From assembly GCA_964057225.1 (NCBI GenBank), contig OZ059894.1:23342476-23406475 (forward strand): 64,000 nucleotides of DNA, read 5' to 3'. The notes beneath the pieces are model-generated. The model saw nothing but the letters and a program-made list of their open reading frames with translations. It did not search any database and had not been told where the DNA came from. Below, piece after piece: positions 1 to 9,504 of the stretch (the first letter of the stretch is position 1; every line of letters starts with the position of its first letter). Position numbers and translations under genes: made by a program. The DNA comes from Auanema rhodensis (lineage: Eukaryota; Nematoda; Chromadorea; Rhabditida; Rhabditidae).

Positions 1-1760
1 AAAATTAGATTCCTCATGTCCATATTAGTTTAAAAACAAATTTTTATTGATATTGGTTGATGGTAACCATGTCTTTGAAATTTACGTGAACTTTAATTTA
101 TGCTAATTAAATGTACACGTGGTGTGCACTTGGTATGTAACTCGCTTCACGTGAAAGATAAAGAGATGCGGTTTTCAAAATTAGATTCCTCATGTCCATA
201 TTAGTTTAAAAACAAATTTTTATTGATATTGGTTGATGGTAACCATGTCTTTGAAATTTACGTGAACTTTAATTTATGCTAATTAAATGTACACGTGATG
301 TGCACTTGGTATGTAACTCGCTTCACGTGAAAGATAAAGAGATGCGGTTTTCAAAATTAGATTCCCCATGTCCATATTAGTCTAAAAACAAATTTTTATT
401 GATATTGGTGCATGGTAACCATGACTTTGAAATTTACGTGAACTTTAATTTATGCTAATTAAATGTACACGTGATGTGCACTTGGTATGTAACTCGCTTC
501 ACTTGGAAGATAAAGAGATGCGGTTTTCAAAATTAGATTCTTCATGTCCATATTAGTTTAAAAACAAATTTTTATTGATATTGGTGCATGGTAACCATGA
601 CTTTGAAACTTACGTGAACTTTAATTTATGCTAATTAAATGTACACGTGATGTGCCCTTGGTATGTAACTCGCTTCACGTGAAAGATAAAGAGATGCGGT
701 TTTCAAAATTAGATTCCCCATGTCCATATTAGTCTAAAAACAAATTTTTATTGATATTGGTGCATGGTAACCATGACTTTGAAATTTACGTGAACTTTAA
801 TTTATGCTAATTAAATGTACACGTGATGTGCACTTGGTATGTAACTCGCTTCACGTGAAAGATAAAGAGATGCGGTTTTCAAAGTTAGATTTCCCATGTC
901 CATATTAGTCTAAAAACAAATTTTTATTGATATTGGTTCATGGTAACCATGACTTTGAAACTTACGTGAACTTTAATTTATGCTAATTAAATGTACACGT
1001 GATGTGCCCTTGGTATGTAACTCGCTTCACGTGAAAGATAAAGAGATGCGGTTTTCAAAATTAGATTCCCCATGTCCATATTAGTCTAAAAACAAATTTT
1101 TATTGATATTGGTTGATGGTAACCATGTCTTTGAAACTTACGTGAACTTTAATTTATGCTAATTAAATGTACACGTGATGTGCACTTGGTATGTAACTCG
1201 CTTCACTTGGAAGATAAAGAGATGCGGTTTTCAAAATTAGATTCTTCATGTCCATATTAGTTTAAAAACAAATTTTTATTGATATTGGTGCATGGTAACC
1301 ATGACTTTGAAATTTACGTGAACTTTAATTTATGCTAATTAAATGTACACGTGATGTGCACTTGGTATGTAACTCGCTTCACGTGAAAGATAAAGAGATG
1401 CGGTTTTCAAAATTAGATTCCCCATGTCTATATTAGTCTAAAAACAAATTTTTATTGATATTGGTGCATGGTAACCATGACTTTGAAATTTACGTGAACT
1501 TTAATTTATGCTAATTAAATGTACACGTGATGTGCACTTGGTATGTAACTCGCTTCACGTGAAAGATAAAGAGATGCGGTTTTCAAAGTTAGATTTCCCA
1601 TGTCCATATTAGTCTAAAAACAAATTTTTATTGATATTGGTTCATGGTAACCATGACTTTGAAATTTACGTGAACTTTAATTTATGCTAATTAAATGTAC
1701 ACGTGATGTGCACTTGGTATGTAACTCGCTTCACGTGAAAGATAAAAAGATGCGGTTTTC
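1..1760 (+). repeat. Left-edge block, more divergent monomers k0-k9
   Basis: These ten monomers carry changes rare elsewhere: ACTTGG in place of the second CACGTG (k2, k6), TT at 13-14 (k3, k7), C81 with C128 (k3, k5), T21 (k8), G4 with T12 (k5, k9). k0 and k1 are adjacent A-type monomers. From k2 there is a 4-monomer rhythm: k2-k5 (353-1056) align with k6-k9 (1057-1760), for a 704-bp duplication, although k6 is a mosaic carrying the G59 and T72 typical of A or I monomers. This block differs clearly from the 40-monomer repeat to its right and may belong to an older or neighbouring part of the array. Confidence 0.7.
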
Positions 1761-2288
1761 AAAATTAGATTCCTCATGTCCATATTAGTTTAAAAACAAA
1801 TTTTTATTGATATTGGTTGATGGTAACCATGTCTTTGAAATTTACGTGAACTTTAATTTATGCTAATTAAATGTACACGTGATGTGCACTTGGTATGTAA
1901 CTCGCTTCACGTGAAAGATAAAGAGATGCGGTTTTCAAAATTAGATTCCCCATGTCCATATTAGTCTAAAAACAAATTTTTATTGATATTGGTGCATGGT
2001 AACCATGACTTTGAAATTTACGTGAACTTTAATTTATGCTAATTAAATGTACACGTGATGTGCACTTGGTATGTAACTCGCTTCACGTGAAAGATAAAGA
2101 GATGCGGTTTTCAAAATTAGATTCCCCATGTCCATATTAGTCTAAAAACAAATTTTTATTGATATTGGTTCATGGTAACCATGTCTTTGAAATTTACGTG
2201 AACTTTAATTTATGCTAATTAAATGTACACGTGATGTGCACTTGGTATGTAACTCGCTTCACGTGAAAGATAAAGAGATGCGGTTTTC
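1761..2288 (+). repeat. A-B-G cassette (three monomers)
   Basis: Monomers k10-k12 are types A, B and G and are followed by an H' monomer. The A-B-G order followed by H or H' recurs at 5809, 10033, 13025, 17073, 20065 and 29041, so this is one of the building blocks of the higher-order repeats. Confidence 0.75.
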
Positions 2289-2811
2289 AAAATTAGATTC
2301 CCCATGTCCATATTGGTCTAAAAACAAATTTTTATTGATATTGGTTCATGGTAACCATGACTTTGAAATTTAAGTGAACTTTAATTTATGCTATTTAAAT
2401 GTACACGTGATGTGCACTTGGTATGTAACTCGCTTCACGTGAAAGATAAAGAGATGCGGTTTTCAAAATTAGATTCCCCATGTCCATATTAGTCTAAAAA
2501 CAAATTTTTATTGATATTGGTTCATGGTAACCATGACTTTGAAACTTACGTGAACTTTAATTTATGCTAATTAAATGTACACGTGATGTGCACTTGGTAT
2601 GTAACTCGCTTCACGTGAAAGATAAAGAGATGCGGTTTTCAAAATTAGATTCCCCATGTCCATATTAGTCTAAAAACAAATTTTTATTGATATTGGTGCA
2701 TGGTAACCATGACTTTGAAATTTACGTGAACTTTAATTTATGCTAATTAAATGTACACGTGATGTGCACTTGGTATGTAACTCGCTTCACGTGAAAGATA
2801 AAGAGATGCGG

Positions 2812-2820
2812 TTTTCAAAA
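2812..2820. repeat. Junction dyad TTTT-C-AAAA (recurs at nearly every monomer boundary)
   Basis: A 4-bp-arm dyad with one central base spans the boundary between monomers (positions 172-176 and 1-4). It is lost or altered in variant copies: the C174 monomers (for example the boundary near 3868), the boundaries with G1 and G4 near 9856, 16896, 24640 and 31328, and the boundaries with C at position 2 near 47521 and 48401. It makes the start of each unit a short A/T tract pair. No function is demonstrated. Confidence 0.7.
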
Positions 2821-2847
2821 TTAGATTCCCCATGTCCATATTAGTCT

Positions 2848-2862
2848 AAAAACAAATTTTTA
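2848..2862. other. A-tract/T-tract segment, likely intrinsically bent (each monomer)
   Basis: Monomer positions 32-46 hold A5, C, A3 and T5 runs. Centres of the A4 at 1-4, the A5 at 32-36 and the T5 at 41-45 are about 31.5 and 9 bp apart, close to three turns and one turn of B-DNA. Phased A-tracts commonly curve DNA and help place nucleosomes. The tracts are seen directly; curvature is inferred. Rare copies alter them, such as A41 at monomers 11265 and 18305, C46 at 38193 and 40305, and G38 in the 48-55-kb region. Confidence 0.5.
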
Positions 2863-2873
2863 TTGATATTGGT

Positions 2874-2888
2874 TCATGGTAACCATGA
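2874..2888. repeat. Dyad with 7-bp arms around GGTAACC (each monomer, arm length varies)
   Basis: Monomer positions 58-64 and 66-72 are perfect inverted repeats around one central A in C-type monomers. Variant sites 58, 59 and 72 lie in the arms. G58 (types B, D, J) or T72 alone (type G) leaves six pairs; G59 with T72 (types A, I, K) leaves five. The variants do not compensate each other, so there is no sign of selection for base pairing. The GGTAACC core is nearly constant; the X-class monomers at 43649, 45937, 52273 and 62305 change the base before GTAACC and lose one arm pair. Confidence 0.7.
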
Positions 2889-2907
2889 CTTTGAAATTTA
2901 CGTGAAC

Positions 2908-2927
2908 TTTAATTTATGCTAATTAAA
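2908..2927. repeat. Inverted repeat TTTAATT / AATTAAA with 6-nt spacer (each monomer)
   Basis: Monomer positions 92-98 and 105-111 are perfect reverse complements separated by TATGCT. The element is AT-only in its arms. It is broken in H' monomers (T106), in L' monomers (G95 and neighbours, at 38721, 42065, 58609 and 61425), and in monomers with G96, C107, G107 or G109. It could form a small cruciform or bind a dimeric AT-hook or homeodomain-like factor, but that is speculation. What is seen is the symmetry and its presence in most repeats. Confidence 0.65.
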
Positions 2928-2931
2928 TGTA

Positions 2932-2939
2932 CACGTGAT
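2932..2939 (-). promoter_or_regulatory. CACGTG (G-box/E-box) site 1, also an exact ATCACGTG on the minus strand
   Basis: Monomer positions 116-123 read CACGTGAT, so the minus strand reads ATCACGTG. This is an E-box/G-box core, the class of site bound by bHLH and plant bZIP proteins, and it also fits the budding-yeast centromere CDEI consensus RTCACRTG bound by Cbf1. It recurs in nearly every monomer. Exceptions include CATG at 6983, CGGG at 38488 and 58376, and an altered flank in the first monomer. The match is seen directly; any binding is unproven, and satellite homogenisation alone would explain its conservation. Confidence 0.4.
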
Positions 2940-2961
2940 GTGCACTTGGTATGTAACTCGC

Positions 2962-2971
2962 TTCACGTGAA
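2962..2971. promoter_or_regulatory. CACGTG site 2, perfect 10-bp palindrome TTCACGTGAA
   Basis: Monomer positions 146-155 are a perfect palindrome around a second CACGTG, centred about 32 bp from the centre of site 1. It is changed in the early block (ACTTGG copies near 503 and 1207, ACTTGA near 3143), in the GTAAAAG copies (P monomers at 42241, 44529 and 61601) and in CACATG copies near 50839 and 56293. As with site 1, a bHLH/bZIP-type site is the natural reading, but nothing here proves use. Confidence 0.45.
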
Positions 2972-4048
2972 AGATAAAGAGATGCGGTTTTCAAAATTAG
3001 ATTCCCCATGTCCATATTAGTCTAAAAACAAATTTTTATTGATATTGGTTCATGGTAACCATGACTTTGAAATTTACGTGAACTTTAATTTATGCTAATT
3101 AAATGTACACGTGATGTGCACTTGGTATGTAACTCGCTTCACTTGAAAGATAAAGAGATGCGGTTTTCAAAATTAGATTCCCCATGTCCATATTAGTTTA
3201 AAAACAAATTTTTATTGATATTGGTGCATGGTAACCATGACTTTGAAATTTACGTGAACTTTAATTTATGCTAATTAAATGTACACGTGATGTGCACTTG
3301 GTATGTAACTCGCTTCACGTGAAAGATAAAGAGATGCGGTTTTCAAAATTAGATTCCCCATGTTCATATTAGTCTAAAAACAAATTTTTATTGATATTGG
3401 TTCATGGTAACCATGACTTTGAAATTTACGTGAACTTTAATTTATGCTAATTAAATGTACACGTGATGTGCACTTGGTATGTAACTCGCTTCACGTGAAA
3501 GATAAAGAGATGCGGTTTTCAAAATTAGATTCCCCATGTCCATATTAGTCTAAAAACAAATTTTTATTGATATTGGTGCATGGTAACCATGACTTTGAAA
3601 TTTACGTGAACTTTAATTTATGCTAATTAAATGTACACGTGATGTGCACTTGGTATGTAACTCGCTTCACGTGAAAGATAAAGAGATGCGGTTTTCAAAA
3701 TTAGATTTCCCATGTCCATATTAGTCTAAAAACAAATTTTTATTGATATTGGTTCATGGTAACCATGACTTTGAAATTTACGTGAACTTTAATTTATGCT
3801 AATTAAATGTACACGTGATGTGCACTTGGTATGTAACTCGCTTCACGTGAAAGATAAAGAGATGCGGTTCTCAAAATTAGATTCCCCATGTCCATATTAG
3901 TTTAAAAACAAATTTTTATTGATATTGGTTGATGGTAACCATGTCTTTGAAATTTACGTGAACTTTAATTTATGCTAATTAAATGTACACGTGATGTGCA
4001 CTTGGTATGTAACTCGCTTCACGTGAAAGATAAAGAGATGCGATTTTC

Positions 4049-4928
4049 AAAATTAGATTCCCCATGTCGATATTAGTCTAAAAACAAATTTTTATTGATA
4101 TTGGTGCATGGTAACCATGACTTTGAAATTTACGTGAACTTTAATTTATGCTAATTAAATGTACACGTGATGTGCACTTGGTATGTAACTCGCTTCACGT
4201 GAAAGATAAAGAGATGCGGTTTTCAAAATTAGATTCCCCATGTCCATATTAGTCTAAAAACAAATTTTTATTGATATTGGTTCATGGTAACCATGACTTT
4301 GAAATTTACGTGAACTTTAATTTATGCTAATTAAATGTACACGTGATGTGCACTTGGTATGTAACTCGCTTCACGTGAAAGATAAAGAGATGCGGTTTTC
4401 AAAATTGGATTCCCCATGTCCATATTAGTTTAAAAACAAATTTTTATTGATATTGGTTGATGGTAACCATGTCTTTGAAATTTACGTGAACTTTAATTTA
4501 TGCTAATTAAATGTACACGTGATGTGCACTTGGTATGTAACTCGCTTCACGTGAAAGATAAAGAGATGCGATTTTCAAAATTAGATTCCCCATGTCCATA
4601 TTAGTCTAAAAACAAATTTTTATTGATATTGGTGCATGGTAACCATGACTTTGAAATTTACGTGAACTTTAATTTATGCTAATTAAATGTACACGTGATG
4701 TGCACTTGGTATGTAACTCGCTTCACGTGAAAGATAAAGAGATGCGGTTTTCAAAATTAGATTCCCCATGTCCATATTAGTCTAAAAACAAATTTTTATT
4801 GATATTGGTGCATGGTAACCATGTCTTTGAAATTTACGTGAACTTTAATTTATGCTAATTAAATGTACACGTGATGTGCACTTGGTATGTAACTCGCTTC
4901 ACGTGAAAGATAAAGAGATGCGATTTTC
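4049..4928 (+). repeat. 5-monomer (880-bp) tandem duplication, copy 1
   Basis: Monomers k23-k27 are J, C, K, B and a B/I chimera. They are followed directly by the same set (J, C, K, B, B) at 4929-5808. The fifth monomer, 4753-4928, has a B-type left part (G58) and an I-type right part (T72 and A171) and is followed by J, as I monomers are. It therefore marks the crossover that made the duplication. Confidence 0.85.
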
Positions 4929-5808
4929 AAAATTAGATTCCCCATGTCGATATTAGTCTAAAAACAAATTTTTATTGATATTGGTGCATGGTAACCATGA
5001 CTTTGAAATTTACGTGAACTTTAATTTATGCTAATTAAATGTACACGTGATGTGCACTTGGTATGTAACTCGCTTCACGTGAAAGATAAAGAGATGCGGT
5101 TTTCAAAATTAGATTCCCCATGTCCATATTAGTCTAAAAACAAATTTTTATTGATATTGGTTCATGGTAACCATGACTTTGAAATTTACGTGAACTTTAA
5201 TTTATGCTAATTAAATGTACACGTGATGTGCACTTGGTATGTAACTCGCTTCACGTGAAAGATAAAGAGATGCGGTTTTCAAAATTGGATTCCCCATGTC
5301 CATATTAGTTTAAAAACAAATTTTTATTGATATTGGTTGATGGTAACCATGTCTTTGAAATTTACGTGAACTTTAATTTATGCTAATTAAATGTACACGT
5401 GATGTGCACTTGGTATGTAACTCGCTTCACGTGAAAGATAAAGAGATGCGATTTTCAAAATTAGATTCCCCATGTCCATATTAGTCTAAAAACAAATTTT
5501 TATTGATATTGGTGCATGGTAACCATGACTTTGAAATTTACGTGAACTTTAATTTATGCTAATTAAATGTACACGTGATGTGCACTTGGTATGTAACTCG
5601 CTTCACGTGAAAGATAAAGAGATGCGGTTTTCAAAATTAGATTCCCCATGTCCATATTAGTCTAAAAACAAATTTTTATTGATATTGGTGCATGGTAACC
5701 ATGACTTTGAAATTTACGTGAACTTTAATTTATGCTAATTAAATGTACACGTGATGTGCACTTGGTATGTAACTCGCTTCACGTGAAAGATAAAGAGATG
5801 CGGTTTTC
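4929..5808 (+). repeat. 5-monomer (880-bp) tandem duplication, copy 2
   Basis: Monomers k28-k32 (J, C, K, B, B) repeat the preceding 880 bp. They differ only in the fifth monomer, which here is a plain B with A72 and G171. Confidence 0.85.
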
Positions 5809-7040
5809 AAAATTAGATTCCTCATGTCCATATTAGTTTAAAAACAAATTTTTATTGATATTGGTTGATGGTAACCATGTCTTTGAAATTTACGTGAACT
5901 TTAATTTATGCTAATTAAATGTACACGTGATGTGCACTTGGTATGTAACTCGCTTCACGTGAAAGATAAAGAGATGCGGTTTTCAAAATTAGATTCCCCA
6001 TGTCCATATTAGTCTAAAAACAAATTTTTATTGATATTGGTGCATGGTAACCATGACTTTGAAATTTACGTGAACTTTAATTTATGCTAATTAAATGTAC
6101 ACGTGATGTGCACTTGGTATGTAACTCGCTTCACGTGAAAGATAAAGAGATGCGGTTTTCAAAATTAGATTCCCCATGTCCATATTAGTCTAAAAACAAA
6201 TTTTTATTGATATTGGTTCATGGTAACCATGTCTTTGAAATTTACGTGAACTTTAATTTATGCTAATTAAATGTACACGTGATGTGCACTTGGTATGTAA
6301 CTCGCTTCACGTGAAAGATAAAGAGATGCGGTTTTCAAAATTAGATTCCCCATGTCCATATTGGTCTAAAAACAAATTTTTATTGATATTGGTTCATGGT
6401 AACCATGACTTTGAAATTTAAGTGAACTTTAATTTATGCTAATTAAATGTACACGTGATGTGCACTTGGTATGTAACTCGCTTCACGTGAAAGATAAAGA
6501 GATGCGGTTTTCAAAATTAGATTCCCCATGTCCATATTAGTCTAAAAACAAATTTTTATTGATATTGGTTCATGGTAACCATGACTTTGAAATTTACGTG
6601 AACTTTAATTTATGCTAATTAAATGTACACGTGATGTGCACTTGGTATGTAACTCGCTTCACGTGAAAGATAAAGAGATGCGGTTTTCAAAATTAGATTC
6701 CCCATGTCCATATTAGTCTAAAAACAAATTTTTATTGATATTGGTTCATGGTAACCATGACTTTGAAATTTACGTGAACTTTAATTTATGCTAATTAAAT
6801 GTACACGTGATGTGCACTTGGTATGTAACTCGCTTCACGTGAAAGATAAAGAGATGCGGTTTTCAAAATTAGATTCCCCATGTCCATATTAGTTTAAAAA
6901 CAAATTTTTATTGATATTGGTGCATGGTAACCATGACTTTGAATTTTACGTGAACTTTAATTTATGCTAATTAAATGTACACATGATGTGCACTTGGTAT
7001 GTAACTCGCTTCACGTGAAAGATAAAGAGATGCGGTTTTC
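5809..7040 (+). repeat. A-B-G-H-C-C-D cassette
   Basis: Monomers k33-k39 show the order A, B, G, H, C, C, D, followed by H' at 7041. The same order recurs at 10033, 13025, 17073 and 20065, which makes it a core seven-monomer module. This copy is marked by private changes in the D monomer: a T in the GAAA run near 6943 and CATG in place of CACGTG near 6983. Confidence 0.8.
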
Positions 7041-9504
7041 AAAATTAGATTCCCCATGTCCATATTGGTCTAAAAACAAATTTTTATTGATATTGGTTCA
7101 TGGTAACCATGACTTTGAAATTTAAGTGAACTTTAATTTATGCTATTTAAATGTACACGTGATGTGCACTTGGTATGTAACTCGCTTCACGTGAAAGATA
7201 AAGAGATGCGGTTTTCAAAATTAGATTCCCCATGTCCATATTAGTCTAAAAACAAATTTTTATTGATATTGGTTCATGGTAACCATGACTTTGAAACTTA
7301 CGTGAACTTTAATTTATGCTAATTAAATGTACACGTGATGTGCACTTGGTATGTAACTCGCTTCACGTGAAAGATAAAGAGATGCGGTTTTCAAAATTAG
7401 ATTCCCCATGTCCATATTAGTCTAAAAACAAATTTTTATTGATATTGGTGCATGGTAACCATGACTTTGAAATTTACGTGAACTTTAATTTATGCTAATT
7501 AAATGTACACGTGATGTGCACTTGGTATGTAACTCGCTTCACGTGAAAGATAAAGAGATGCGGTTTTCAAAATTAGATTCCCCATGTCCATATTAGTCTA
7601 AAAACAAATTTTTATTGATATTGGTTCATGGTAACCATGACTTTGAAATTTACGTGAACTTTAATTTATGCTAATTAAATGTACACGTGATGTGCACTTG
7701 GTATGTAACTCGCTTCACGTGAAAGATAAAGAGATGCGGTTTTCAAAATTAGATTCCCCATGTCCATATTAGTCTAAAAACAAATTTTTATTGATATTGG
7801 TTCATGGTAACCATGACTTTGAAATTTACGTGAACTTTAATTTATGCTAATTAAATGTACACGTGATGTGCACTTGGTATGTAACTCGCTTCACGTGAAA
7901 GATAAAGAGATGCGGTTTTCAAAATTAGATTCCCCATGTCCATATTAGTTTAAAAACAAATTTTTATTGATATTGGTGCATGGTAACCATGACTTTGAAA
8001 TTTACGTGAACTTTAATTTATGCTAATTAAATGTACACGTGATGTGCACTTGGTATGTAACTCGCTTCACGTGAAAGATAAAGAGATGCGGTTTTCAAAA
8101 TTAGATTCCCCATGTTCATATTAGTCTAAAAACAAATTTTTATTGATATTGGTTCATGGTAACCATGACTTTGAAATTTACGTGAACTTTAATTTATGCT
8201 AATTAAATGTACACGTGATGTGCACTTGGTATGTAACTCGCTTCACGTGAAAGATAAAGAGATGCGGTTTTCAAAATTAGATTCCCCATGTCCATATTAG
8301 TCTAAAAACAAATTTTTATTGATATTGGTGCATGGTAACCATGACTTTGAAATTTACGTGAACTTTAATTTATGCTAATTAAATGTACACGTGATGTGCA
8401 CTTGGTATGTAACTCGCTTCACGTGAAAGATAAAGAGATGCGGTTTTCAAAATTAGATTTCCCATGTCCATATTAGTCTAAAAACAAATTTTTATTGATA
8501 TTGGTTCATGGTAACCATGACTTTGAAATTTACGTGAACTTTAATTTATGCTAATTAAATGTACACGTGATGTGCACTTGGTATGTAACTCGCTTCACGT
8601 GAAAGATAAAGAGATGCGGTTCTCAAAATTAGATTCCCCATGTCCATATTAGTTTAAAAACAAATTTTTATTGATATTGGTTGATGGTAACCATGTCTTT
8701 GAAATTTACGTGAACTTTAATTTATGCTAATTAAATGTACACGTGATGTGCACTTGGTATGTAACTCGCTTCACGTGAAAGATAAAGAGATGCGATTTTC
8801 AAAATTAGATTCCCCATGTCGATATTAGTCTAAAAACAAATTTTTATTGATATTGGTGCATGGTAACCATGACTTTGAAATTTACGTGAACTTTAATTTA
8901 TGCTAATTAAATGTACACGTGATGTGCACTTGGTATGTAACTCGCTTCACGTGAAAGATAAAGAGATGCGGTTTTCAAAATTAGATTTCCCATGTCCATA
9001 TTAGTCTAAAAACAAATTTTTATTGATATTGGTTCATGGTAACCATGACTTTGAAATTTACGTGAACTTTAATTTATGCTAATTAAATGTACACGTGATG
9101 TGCACTTGGTATGTAACTCGCTTCACGTGAAAGATAAAGAGATGCGGTTTTCAAAATTGGATTCCCCATGTCCATATTAGTTTAAAAACAAATTTTTATT
9201 GATATTGGTTGATGGTAACCATGTCTTTGAAATTTACGTGAACTTTAATTTATGCTAATTAAATGTACACGTGATGTGCACTTGGTATGTAACTCGCTTC
9301 ACGTGAAAGATAAAGAGATGCGATTTTCAAAATTAGATTCCCCATGTCCATATTAGTCTAAAAACAAATTTTTATTGATATTGGTGCATGGTAACCATGA
9401 CTTTGAAATTTACGTGAACTTTAATTTATGCTAATTAAATGTACACGTGATGTGCACTTGGTATGTAACTCGCTTCACGTGAAAGATAAAGAGATGCGGT
9501 TTTC
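7041..9504 (+). repeat. 14-monomer block, second copy of 2289-4752
   Basis: Monomers k40-k53 repeat k13-k26 in order, with F in place of C at k51. The first four monomers precede, and the rest lie inside, the first 40-monomer higher-order repeat. This copy therefore links the left region to the homogenised core. Confidence 0.85.

Larger units (their letters stand above)
2817..2992 (+). repeat. Representative consensus monomer (type C)
   Basis: Monomer k16 matches the consensus I derive at every position. Landmarks by monomer position: 1-4 AAAA, closing a TTTT-C-AAAA dyad across the repeat boundary; 12-15 CCCC; 32-36 A5 and 41-45 T5 tracts; 58-72 a dyad centred on a GGTAACC site; 84-89, 117-122 and 149-154 three ACGTGA motifs; 92-111 an inverted repeat; 116-121 and 148-153 two CACGTG hexamers; 124-129 GTGCAC. 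Recurrent variant sites are 4, 7, 12-14, 20, 21, 27, 30, 31, 58, 59, 72, 81, 85, 106, 171 and 174, so most lie in the first half of the monomer. Stops occur in all frames in the ordinary monomer, so it does not encode a protein. Confidence 0.95.
2289..4752 (+). repeat. 14-monomer block, first copy (repeated 27 monomers later)
   Basis: Monomers k13-k26 run H', Cc, B, C, C, D, E, B, F, I, J, C, K, B. The same order occurs at 7041-9504, offset 4,752 bp. By eye the two copies differ at only two sites: position 152 of k17 (ACTTGA against ACGTGA) and position 12 of k24 against k51. The shared rare changes (C174 at the end of F, A171 at the ends of I and K) show common descent of the block and rule out independent arrangement. 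Confidence 0.85.

Noticed and set aside
2842-2884. RNA polymerase III internal promoter (A-box-like TAGTCTAAAAA at 26-36, B-box-like GGTTCATGG at 55-63)
   Set aside because: Both elements mismatch the consensus at key bases, and a T5 run lies between them and would stop transcription. Types with G58 or G59 weaken the B-like site further. Not enough to call a tRNA-like or SINE origin.
2874-2888. Compensatory base-pair evolution in the 58-72 dyad
   Set aside because: Variants at 58, 59 and 72 reduce pairing and do not restore it (G58 with A72, G59 with G71, T58 with T72), so there is no support for an RNA hairpin under selection.
2900-2971. Yeast-type point centromere (CDEI-CDEII-CDEIII)
   Set aside because: Only the 8-bp CDEI-like match is present. 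There is no CDEIII-like element, and a 64-kb satellite array is a regional centromere or heterochromatin arrangement.
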